NCBI GenBank assembly: GCA_008636095.1 | Contig: VSJD01000075.1 | Span: forward strand, 1 to 5,098 | DNA from: Kiritimatiellota bacterium | GTDB taxonomy: Bacteria > Verrucomicrobiota > Kiritimatiellia > JAAZAB01 | DNA: 5,098 nt | Direction of reading: 5' to 3' | In this document: piece after piece, positions 1 to 5,085 of the stretch | How the letters are laid out: the number at the start of each line of letters is the position of its first letter | Numbering within the stretch: the first letter of the stretch is position 1 | Notes under the pieces: model-generated | Told to the model about the DNA's origin: nothing | What the model saw: the letters and a program-made list of their open reading frames with translations, nothing else | Database searches by the model: none | Position numbers and translations under genes: made by a program

Positions 1-10
1 CCGTTTAAGT

Positions 11-38
11 TTGCAAGGTTTGGCCGCTCATGTATAGT
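11..38 (+). promoter_or_regulatory. Putative sigma-70-type promoter of the site-2 protease gene
   Basis: TTGCAA at 11-16 (4 of 6 matches to TTGACA) and TATAGT at 33-38 (5 of 6 to TATAAT) are separated by 16 bases. Transcription would begin near 45, giving a leader of about 22 bases that contains the GGAG ribosome binding site at 55-58. This suggests the protease gene starts its own transcript. It is a motif match only; the lineage's own promoter consensus is unknown. Confidence 0.42.
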
Positions 39-66
39 AGCGAGATTGTGAGTCGGAGAATTTTTT

Positions 67-675
67 ATGGAATTACTGATTAAACTGCTGGCGTTGTTCC
101 TGGCGATCGTGCCGCATGAAGTTGCCCACGGGTACGTGGCCTGGAAACTGGGCGATCCCACCGCCCGTCGTGCGAACCGATTGACGCTCAATCCGCTGGC
201 CCACATTGATCTTTTTGGCTCAATCATCCTGCCCGGTATGCTGATGTTCATGCACAGTCCGGTCCTGTTCGGCTGGGCCAAACCAGTGCCATTTGATCCG
301 CGGTATTTCCGCGATCCGCGCCGGGGTATCATGCTGGTAGGCGCGGCCGGGCCGATCACCAATTTTGCGATGGCCATTTTAAGCGCCTTGTTGTTTCGAG
401 TGCTTGGGCCGGTGAACGGGCTGTTTGCGCTGTTCCTGGCTTACCTGTGCATAACCAACATCATCCTGGGGGTCTTCAATCTGATTCCCATTCCACCCCT
501 GGATGGATCGCGGGTGGTGATGGGACTTTTACCGGAAGATTTAGTGGGCCCTTACCTGCGTCTAGAGCCGTTCGGATTTGTAATTATCTTCGGCCTGCTC
601 TACCTGGGTGCGCTGGACCGGGTCATCAGTCCGGCGGCATTCTTCCTGTTTCGTCTCCTGCTGGGTACGCCCTGA
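67..675 (+). CDS. Site-2 protease family (M50) integral membrane zinc metalloprotease
   Basis: A 202-residue, strongly hydrophobic protein of the compact site-2 protease group (SpoIVFB/YwhC-like core), which cleaves peptide bonds within or next to membrane segments. The zinc-binding HExxH motif is HEVAH at residues 17-21, inside the first hydrophobic segment (about 3-24). The second family signature, NLIPIPPLDG, lies at 138-147 and supplies the third zinc ligand, D146. A GPITNF stretch at 95-100 begins the next membrane segment, and further hydrophobic segments lie at about 117-140, 168-182 and 189-200. The length is normal for members lacking PDZ or CBS domains, so the protein looks complete. 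ATG 67 is supported by GGAG at 55-58, 8 bases upstream. The next gene is convergent, so no operon partner is visible downstream. The family is clear; the substrate is unknown and no partner such as an anti-sigma factor is nearby. Confidence 0.93.
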   Translation: MELLIKLLALFLAIVPHEVAHGYVAWKLGDPTARRANRLTLNPLAHIDLFGSIILPGMLMFMHSPVLFGWAKPVPFDPRYFRDPRRGIMLVGAAGPITNFAMAILSALLFRVLGPVNGLFALFLAYLCITNIILGVFNLIPIPPLDGSRVVMGLLPEDLVGPYLRLEPFGFVIIFGLLYLGALDRVISPAAFFLFRLLLGTP

Positions 676-681
676 AGTGAG

Positions 682-723
682 GGCGACGGACCGGCGACGA
701 CAGACGACGGACGACAGACGAAA
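682..723 (+). repeat. Degenerate 7-bp tandem repeat, GACGACA family
   Basis: Starting 6 bases after the protease stop codon, the sequence steps in units of seven: GGCGACG, GACCGGC, GACGACA, GACGACG, GACGACA, GACGAAA. The last four units (696-723) are nearly uniform and the first two are diverged. A lone GACGACA recurs at 787-793. The unit has no stop codon on either strand in any frame, so it creates spurious short reading frames. I see no coding or RNA-structure role. The unit length is shared with the two other repeat families in this window. Confidence 0.8.
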
Positions 724-733
724 TTAAACCGAA

Positions 734-778
734 GAAGCAAACATCGAACATCCAACATCGAACGCCGAACATCGAATG
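734..778 (+). repeat. Dispersed 7-bp tandem repeat, AACATCG family, copy 1
   Basis: Units AACATCG, AACATCC, AACATCG, AACGCCG, AACATCG run without a gap from 740 to 774, flanked by GAAGCA on the left and AATGG on the right. A second copy lies on the opposite strand at 3669-3713 and matches at 39 of 45 positions without gaps, including an identical 20-base core. The element sits in the gap between the convergent protease and MBL hydrolase genes. Beyond it, 779-855 holds a single GACGACA (787-793), a single GATCAGA (799-805), and otherwise nothing I can identify; no terminator is obvious. Confidence 0.85.
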
Positions 779-855
779 GAAGAGCGGACGACAGCAAGGA
801 TCAGAAACCGTTGATTTCCGCGTTAGTGATAAATCGGGCAAGCTGGGCGTATACT

Positions 856-1485
856 TCAGAACGGCTTTTTCAGAAACGGATTGATCCGAAACTCTTCGGC
901 CAATCGCGTTTCCGGTCCGTGGCCGGGAAAGATGCGCGTCTCGGGCGGCAATTGCGCCAGCTTGTGCAGGGATTGCGTCAGCACGCGTCCATCGCCACCC
1001 GGCAAATCCGTCCGGCCCACCGTGCCCTGGAACAGTGTATCGCCGGAAAAAAGAACGCGGTCAGTCGGAAAATGGAAACACACGCTACCCGGTGAATGGC
1101 CGGGCGTGCCGATCACCGTGTAGCTCAGGCCGTTATCCGTCCGGGTTTGGCCGTCCTCCAGTGTCCGGAGCGTACCGGCCGGTCGCCGTGGAACAGAATA
1201 GTACGGGGGTGACTGGTTCAAGGGACTGAAGGCCCACTTGAGATCCAGCGCGTGGATAGCATATGGAGCGGGGTGCTTGTCTGACACTTCTGCCAGCGCG
1301 CTGATGTGATCCATATGGCCGTGCGTCAGCAAGTAACCGGCCGCGTCCATCCGGTGCGTATCGAGAAACGCCAGAATGGCGGCGGCGTCTGCGCCCGGAT
1401 CAATAACTAGCGCGTGCCGTTCCGGACCCCACATGACATAACAATTGGCCTGAAACGGCCCAACGGTAAGGCATTCGATATTCAT
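856..1485 (-). CDS. MBL-fold metallo-hydrolase, YcbL/glyoxalase II-like
   Basis: A 209-residue single-domain metallo-beta-lactamase-fold enzyme. The binuclear metal site is complete: THGHMDH at 54-60 (H55, H57, D59, H60), H130 in GTPGHSPGS, D149 in SGDTLF, and H189 in PGHGP. The GRTDLPGGD stretch at 157-165 and the ending INPFL (201-205) match the short glyoxalase II-like group typified by E. coli YcbL, which hydrolyses S-lactoylglutathione or related thioesters. The C-terminal glutathione-binding helical domain of classical GloB is absent, so the natural substrate is uncertain and could be another thioester. The protein is probably cytoplasmic, as no signal peptide is seen. ATG 1485 fits the family's usual N-terminus (MNIECLTVGPFQANCYV), but no Shine-Dalgarno-like purine run precedes it. 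The gene is divergent from the kinase and convergent with the protease, so it is likely transcribed alone. Confidence 0.92.
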   Translation of the reverse strand: MNIECLTVGPFQANCYVMWGPERHALVIDPGADAAAILAFLDTHRMDAAGYLLTHGHMDHISALAEVSDKHPAPYAIHALDLKWAFSPLNQSPPYYSVPRRPAGTLRTLEDGQTRTDNGLSYTVIGTPGHSPGSVCFHFPTDRVLFSGDTLFQGTVGRTDLPGGDGRVLTQSLHKLAQLPPETRIFPGHGPETRLAEEFRINPFLKKPF

Positions 1486-1512
1486 AGCGCTGGTTACAAT
1501 GCCGGATTAGTC

Positions 1513-1544
1513 TTGATTTGCCCAGCCGATTCTTTAATTATAAA
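1513..1544. promoter_or_regulatory. Putative bidirectional promoter between MBL hydrolase and kinase genes
   Basis: The AT-rich, nearly palindromic box TTTAATTATAAA (1533-1544) contains TATAAT on the minus strand (1542 down to 1537, a perfect -10) and TATAAA on the plus strand (1539-1544, 5 of 6). For the plus strand a weak -35, TTGCCC at 1518-1523, lies 15 bases upstream; TTGATT at 1513-1518 is another candidate if TAATTA (1535-1540) is the -10. I see no good -35 for the minus strand. The implied leaders are about 38 bases for the kinase and 45 for the hydrolase. This is a motif-based inference. Confidence 0.4.
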
Positions 1545-1588
1545 GGCAAAGCGGTTCATCCCATAAGGTGCCGTGCGAGACAGGGATT

Positions 1589-3592
1589 ATGACGGATAAA
1601 ATGCCAGACAACAGTTGCTCCAGCGAAGCGGCTCCGGTGATCGAGGGATTTCGTGTCCTTGAGAACCTGGGACGCGGCGCGACATCCTCGGTCTGGAAGG
1701 CCGAGCAAGTATCACTTAACCGGCTGGTGGTCATCAAGGTGCTTTCCGAGCGGCTGACCCAGGAGCCGGAGGATGTTACGTTGTTCAAGGCTGAGGCGCG
1801 CATGGCCGCCAATTTCAAGCACGCGGGTATCGTGCAGGTCTATGATTTTGGCCAGTCCAAAATCGGTCGGCGCTATTACTTCGTAATGGAATACATTTCC
1901 GGCTATTCGGTCGGCGACTGGATCCGCCGGAAAGGCAAGATCACGGAACACGAGGCTTTGGTTGTTGCGCAGGCGGTGGCGGATGCCCTTAAATATGCCT
2001 GGGATCTTTCGAGAATCGTGCATTGTGATATCAAGCCGGACAACATTATGGTGGATGGCGATGGTTCCATCAAAGTTGCGGACTTGGGACTGGCCCACAC
2101 CGTCAAGACCATGGCCAATCAGCCTGGCGCTGATGCGAAAGAAGTGATTATTACGGGTACACCGAATTACATGGCTCCCGAGCAGGTCCGGGGCTCGGAT
2201 CCGATTGATTGCCGCACGGACATTTATGCGCTGGGCGCCTCGCTGTATCACATGGTCACCGGTCAATTGCCTTTTGGCGATAGTCCGCCTGATATTGTCA
2301 TGGAGCGTCAACTCCAGGAGGCCTTTGAGTATCCGCAAAAGGTCAACCCCGATTTATCCGTGAGCGTCACGCGGTTGATTTTGAAAATGACAGCCAAAGA
2401 GCCCACCGCGCGGTTCCAGACCTGGGATGAGGTTCTGGCGGAAGTGGTCCGGCTGGAGCGGCAGATGCGGCAACAGGCGGCGGTCGCGGGCGCCGCCGCT
2501 TTAACTGAGCGACCGCCAGCGGCCGATTCGAAAAAAAACGATAATATCTTGGCGGGGAGTGGCCCGAGGTGTCGGTATTGCGGTCAACCTGTTCAACCGC
2601 AGGCCTTATATTGCGGATTCTGCGGCAAGTCGGTGGTTGCCCCAGCGAAAGAACCGGTCGAGGATCAGAAACAGAGTACGATCCGCTTAAAACCGATTCA
2701 TGAGAACTCCACGGCGAGCGCCAAGCCGGCCGCGATCCATTTGAAGCCGATGCGGTCGAAGCCCCCGGTGAACGGCAAACCGGCCGCGGCGCCGCCGGTG
2801 CCAGCATCCCAAATGCGACACGCATCGGGGCACAAGCATTTATCCTGGAGCGGTAACGTCTATATGGTGTTGTCCTTGTGTTTGCTGACTTTCCTGGGAT
2901 ACTACGCATACCAGAAAATTAAATATGACCACGATGTGATCATTCCAATCAAGGCCGCCATCATTCGGGCAGTTCAATCGGTGCAAGGGAAAAGCCGCCT
3001 GTATACCGCGGAGGGGCTACAGGGGGGCGCACAATTGAGCCACAGGTTATTATGGGCGCGCTTCATGGCCAAGCCAGCGCTTCCGGTTGACCTGCCAACG
3101 GTTGCACCAAAAGAAACGCCAGTGCCGGATGAAACACCAGCGCCGATAGAATCGTCGGAATCGGAAGTGGCGCAGGAATCGGAGTCATCGCCAACGCCGG
3201 CAGTAACTACCGAGCCGAAGGCAACCGAAACGGCCGTATCCGCAACACCCGTAGCGCCGATGCAATCGGAAACACCACCACCGCCGGCAGTTTCCGCGCC
3301 GTCACCCGTTTCCGAGAAATCTCTTCAGGAAATAGAATGGGAACGTCTGCTGGCGCAGTGTAAACAGCAGCAACCCAAAGTCGGAGAGCGTGTCACAATT
3401 ACGTTCAATAATCAGCAAAAGAAAATCGAGGCGATTCTGGATCGTGTGACGGCCGATGGGATTATGGTCAATGTTCCACCCGGATTCGTTGAATATCCAT
3501 TCCGCCTCATGTCGGCGGAAAGCCGATTAATGTTCTTTCCCGAAGAACGTGCCCGCCATATTCAGAGTCAGCAAGTTAAAAAGAGCGAGTAG
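1589..3592 (+). CDS. Membrane-anchored Hanks-type Ser/Thr protein kinase with zinc ribbon and C-terminal beta-rich domain
   Basis: Numbered from ATG 1589 (667 residues). The cytoplasmic kinase domain spans about 20-285: glycine loop GRGATSSV at 28-35, ATP-anchoring K50, helix-C E69, catalytic loop HCDIKPDN at 145-152 (D147, K149, N152), metal-binding DLG at 165-167, and GTPNYMAPE at 190-198. All catalytic residues are present, so an active kinase is expected; HCD instead of HRD makes it a non-RD kinase. A four-cysteine zinc ribbon follows (C328, C331, C342, C345), then a basic/Pro-rich linker with two RLKP/HLKP motifs (366-369, 384-387). One membrane span lies at about 423-440 with basic residues before it, so residues 441-667 should be outside the cytoplasm. 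That part holds a Pro/Ser/Thr/Glu-rich stretch (495-576) and a small predicted beta-rich domain (about 580-655). No PASTA, WD40 or TPR repeats are seen. Start choice is uncertain: GTG 1568 adds seven residues, and no candidate has a well-spaced ribosome binding site. Substrate and signal are unknown. Confidence 0.93.
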   Translation: MTDKMPDNSCSSEAAPVIEGFRVLENLGRGATSSVWKAEQVSLNRLVVIKVLSERLTQEPEDVTLFKAEARMAANFKHAGIVQVYDFGQSKIGRRYYFVMEYISGYSVGDWIRRKGKITEHEALVVAQAVADALKYAWDLSRIVHCDIKPDNIMVDGDGSIKVADLGLAHTVKTMANQPGADAKEVIITGTPNYMAPEQVRGSDPIDCRTDIYALGASLYHMVTGQLPFGDSPPDIVMERQLQEAFEYPQKVNPDLSVSVTRLILKMTAKEPTARFQTWDEVLAEVVRLERQMRQQAAVAGAAALTERPPAADSKKNDNILAGSGPRCRYCGQPVQPQALYCGFCGKSVVAPAKEPVEDQKQSTIRLKPIHENSTASAKPAAIHLKPMRSKPPVNGKPAAAPPVPASQMRHASGHKHLSWSGNVYMVLSLCLLTFLGYYAYQKIKYDHDVIIPIKAAIIRAVQSVQGKSRLYTAEGLQGGAQLSHRLLWARFMAKPALPVDLPTVAPKETPVPDETPAPIESSESEVAQESESSPTPAVTTEPKATETAVSATPVAPMQSETPPPPAVSAPSPVSEKSLQEIEWERLLAQCKQQQPKVGERVTITFNNQQKKIEAILDRVTADGIMVNVPPGFVEYPFRLMSAESRLMFFPEERARHIQSQQVKKSE

Positions 3593-3600
3593 AAGAAAGA

Positions 3601-3628
3601 GATCAGAAGTCAGAGGTCAGAGATCTAT
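3601..3628 (+). repeat. Short 7-bp tandem repeat, GRTCAGA family
   Basis: Units GATCAGA, AGTCAGA, GGTCAGA and the diverged GATCTAT follow the kinase stop codon after 8 purine-rich bases. One isolated GATCAGA is also found at 799-805 in the other convergent gap. Read on the minus strand, the array contains TGA in one phase, unlike the other two families, which are stop-free on both strands. It lies in the short gap between the convergent kinase and phosphopentomutase genes (3593-3667), where I see no convincing terminator. Confidence 0.7.
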
Positions 3629-3667
3629 TCTATATTCATAGTTCTTCGTTTTCCGGCGTCCTGTTTT

Positions 3668-4897
3668 TCATTCGGCGTTGGGCGTTCGATGTTGGATGTT
3701 GGGCGTTTGCTTCATCAGATTCCCCACGAATGACACCCCGCGTGGCATGGGCAGCAGGCCGAAGATCGTTGCCATGCTCTGTGCTACGTCATAAAATCCA
3801 TGTCGTATGCCTAATGAATGCCCGGGCCGTCCCGGCTGATAAACCAGGAGCGGCACATATTCCCGCGTGTGATCCGTCCCGTGGAAGGTGGGATCGTTAC
3901 CATGGTCGGCGGTGACGATGAGCCAATCGTCCGAACGCAACACGGCCAGGAGGTCGTTAAAAAACCGGTCGGTCTGTTCCAGGGCGGCCGCATAGCCCTT
4001 GGCGTCGCGCCGGTGGCCGTAGAGCATGTCGAAGTCAATTAAATTGGCAAAGATCAGGCCGTCTGTGCCGCCCCGTGCCAGTTCCAGGACCTGCTGTTGC
4101 GAGGCGTTTGTGGTGTTGGTGTGAAATGAGCGTGTAAGACCGCGATGGGCAAAAATATCTTCAATTTTGCCCACGCCGGTGACCGGTACACCCGCCGCCT
4201 TCAGGCGGTCAAGCACGGTTGGCTCGGGTAGGGGATAGGAATAGTCGCGGCGGTTTTCGGTGCGCTGGAAGGCGCCGGGTCGGCCTACGAACGGCCGGGC
4301 GATAACCCGGCCGACCTGGTAAGGGTCACAGAGAAAGCGGGCTATTTCACAGGCACGGTACAACTCGCTTAGGGGGATTATTTCCTCATGGGCCGCAATC
4401 TGGAACACCGAATCGGCGCTGGTATAGACAATCCAGGCGCCTTCGCGCATCTGGCGCTCGCCCAACTCCTGGATTATCGCGATCCCGCTGGCGGCTTGGT
4501 TACCGATGAGACGCCGTCCGGTCCTGGCTTCAAAGGCCGTGACCAGTTCCGACGGGAAAGACGGCGGACCTTTTGGAAACAGGTGAAAACCGCGGGCCAT
4601 TTCCAATCCGGCGAGTTCCCAGTGGCCGGTGGTCGTGTCTTTGCCCTGCGATACTTCCCGCATGGCGCCATAGCCGGCCAGCGGTTGTTCCGCCGCAGGA
4701 ACTCCGCGGATGGGGGAACCCGCAGGCATCAGCGCCGGGATGTTGCCGAGCCCCAACTGCTGGAGGATGGGCAGATGGATTCCGCCCACCGCTTCCGCCA
4801 AGTGAGCAAGGGTGTTGGCGCCGGCGTCGCCATACTCCGCCGCGTCCGGCGCCGCACCGATACCAACGGAATCCAGAACAATCAAAATTACGTTCAT
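3668..4897 (-). CDS. deoB: Phosphopentomutase
   Basis: A 409-residue member of the alkaline phosphatase superfamily that interconverts ribose 1-phosphate with ribose 5-phosphate, and the deoxyribose equivalents, linking nucleoside salvage to the pentose phosphate pathway; the family uses two Mn2+ ions. Numbered from ATG 4897: VLDSVGIGAAPD begins at 7 with metal ligand D9; GKDTTTGHWE at 85-94 holds the phosphorylated threonine; SADSV lies at 161-165; IDFDMLYGH at 288-296 supplies D290 and H295; TADHGND at 329-335 supplies D331 and H332; GTDHTRE gives H343. The cap domain (about 95-215) is present. ATG 4897 is preferred over TTG 4903 because MNVILIVLDSVGIG fits the family and AGGA at 4911-4908 lies 10 bases upstream. 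The family-like end is near SFVGNL (389-394); residues 395-409 and the stop codon come from an intergenic-type repeat. It probably works as a stand-alone cytoplasmic enzyme, as no deo operon partner is beside it. Confidence 0.96.
   Translation of the reverse strand: MNVILIVLDSVGIGAAPDAAEYGDAGANTLAHLAEAVGGIHLPILQQLGLGNIPALMPAGSPIRGVPAAEQPLAGYGAMREVSQGKDTTTGHWELAGLEMARGFHLFPKGPPSFPSELVTAFEARTGRRLIGNQAASGIAIIQELGERQMREGAWIVYTSADSVFQIAAHEEIIPLSELYRACEIARFLCDPYQVGRVIARPFVGRPGAFQRTENRRDYSYPLPEPTVLDRLKAAGVPVTGVGKIEDIFAHRGLTRSFHTNTTNASQQQVLELARGGTDGLIFANLIDFDMLYGHRRDAKGYAAALEQTDRFFNDLLAVLRSDDWLIVTADHGNDPTFHGTDHTREYVPLLVYQPGRPGHSLGIRHGFYDVAQSMATIFGLLPMPRGVSFVGNLMKQTPNIQHRTPNAE
3669..3713 (-). repeat. 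Dispersed 7-bp tandem repeat, AACATCG family, copy 2 (inside the 3' end of deoB)
   Basis: On the minus strand, units AACGCCC, AACATCC, AACATCG, AACGCCC, AACGCCG run from 3707 down to 3673, with the same GAAGCA and AATG flanks as copy 1 at 734-778 (39 of 45 identical, no gaps). The copy is read through in the deoB frame, giving the tail KQTPNIQHRTPNAE. The stop codon TGA overlaps the repeat's end: copy 2 reads GAATGA where copy 1 reads GAATGG. Confidence 0.87.
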
Positions 4898-4924
4898 GCG
4901 CAAACGTTCCTGGTTTTGGTTTTA

Positions 4925-4953
4925 ATGATAAAATGCTTTTTGCCGGTTGTCTA
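4925..4953 (-). promoter_or_regulatory. Putative sigma-70-type promoter of deoB
   Basis: On the minus strand, TAGACA (4953-4948, 5 of 6 to TTGACA) and TATCAT (4930-4925, 5 of 6 to TATAAT) are separated by exactly 17 bases. Transcription would start near 4918, leaving a leader of about 20 bases that contains the AGGA ribosome binding site at 4911-4908. This is the best promoter match in the window. Confidence 0.58.
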
Positions 4954-4965
4954 TCGGAAATAAAG

Positions 4966-4994
4966 TTGAATTAGCCGTTGCCTGCCATTAGAAT
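4966..4994 (+). promoter_or_regulatory. Putative promoter of the gene beginning at 5086
   Basis: TTGAAT at 4966-4971 (4 of 6 to the -35 consensus) and TAGAAT at 4989-4994 (5 of 6 to the -10 consensus) are spaced by 17 bases. The start would be near 5001, so the hairpin at 5006-5036 would lie at the very 5' end of an 85-base leader. The -35 lies only about 12 bases from the deoB -35, forming a compact divergent promoter pair. Confidence 0.42.
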
Positions 4995-5005
4995 GTCAGC
5001 CAACC

Positions 5006-5036
5006 CGGATATTTCATGCGTTGCATGAAATATCCG
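5006..5036. repeat. Perfect 14-bp inverted repeat with 3-base loop (leader hairpin)
   Basis: CGGATATTTCATGC and GCATGAAATATCCG are exact reverse complements around the loop GTT. No run of T follows, so it is not an intrinsic terminator. It lies between the putative +1 near 5001 and the ribosome binding site at 5074, so it could be an RNA stem protecting or controlling the leader, a protein-binding palindrome, or a REP-like dispersed element. The base pairing is certain; the role is not. Confidence 0.85.
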
Positions 5037-5054
5037 CCCTTTGGGCTTCGACGC

Positions 5055-5072
5055 GCCTCGGAAAACCGGGGC
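5055..5072 (+). other. Small hairpin upstream of the ribosome binding site
   Basis: GCCTCGG pairs with CCGGGGC around an AAAA loop (7 pairs, one of them G-U). It ends two bases before the ribosome binding site at 5074-5078. A tiny GCCC-TTT-GGGC hairpin (5036-5046) lies between it and the larger stem. Together they make an unusually structured short leader. Stems of this size also arise by chance in GC-rich DNA. Confidence 0.4.
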
Positions 5073-5073
5073 T

Positions 5074-5078
5074 AAGGA
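5074..5078 (+). promoter_or_regulatory. Ribosome binding site AAGGA
   Basis: AAGGA is followed after 7 bases by ATG at 5086 and after 10 by a second in-frame ATG at 5089. This is the strongest Shine-Dalgarno match in the window and the main reason for calling a gene start at the right edge. Confidence 0.55.
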
Positions 5079-5085
5079 ACGGCTT

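Noticed and set aside
682..778. Possible CRISPR array
   Set aside because: Units are 7 bp and contiguous, with no spacers of constant length and no cas genes. It is a tandem microsatellite-like repeat.
600..841. Two short minus-strand frames with FDVRRSMLDVRC- and SSVV-like peptides
   Set aside because: These peptides are what the heptamer repeats encode in reverse. The repeat units lack stop codons, so the frames are artefacts.
811..1095. Plus-strand frame of 94 codons overlapping the MBL hydrolase
   Set aside because: It is antisense to the metal-binding C-terminal half of a well-conserved enzyme and has no ribosome binding site.
1568..1588. GTG 1568 as the kinase start
   Set aside because: It adds only seven residues (MPCETGI) outside the kinase fold and has no upstream ribosome binding site; ATG 1589 is the simpler choice, though also weakly supported.
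1712..2338. Long open frame (208 codons) on the minus strand inside the kinase gene
   Set aside because: It lies entirely antisense to the conserved kinase domain. Its translation shows no recognisable motif, and it is explained by codon bias of the real gene.
2367..2909. Open frame of 180 codons on the minus strand
   Set aside because: It is antisense to the kinase zinc ribbon and linker, and Arg/Pro/Ser-rich translation is typical of a shadow frame.
3600..3626. AGATC...GATCT inverted repeat as a terminator for the kinase gene
   Set aside because: The stem is only five bases with a 17-base loop and no T tract, and it is a by-product of the heptamer repeat.
4388..4963. Open frame of 191 codons on the plus strand over deoB
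   Set aside because: It is the antisense of conserved phosphopentomutase sequence, with Arg/Gly-rich composition and no motifs.
5006..5036. Hairpin as an intrinsic terminator
   Set aside because: No T run follows on either strand, the stem is AT-containing rather than GC-rich, and no gene ends nearby.
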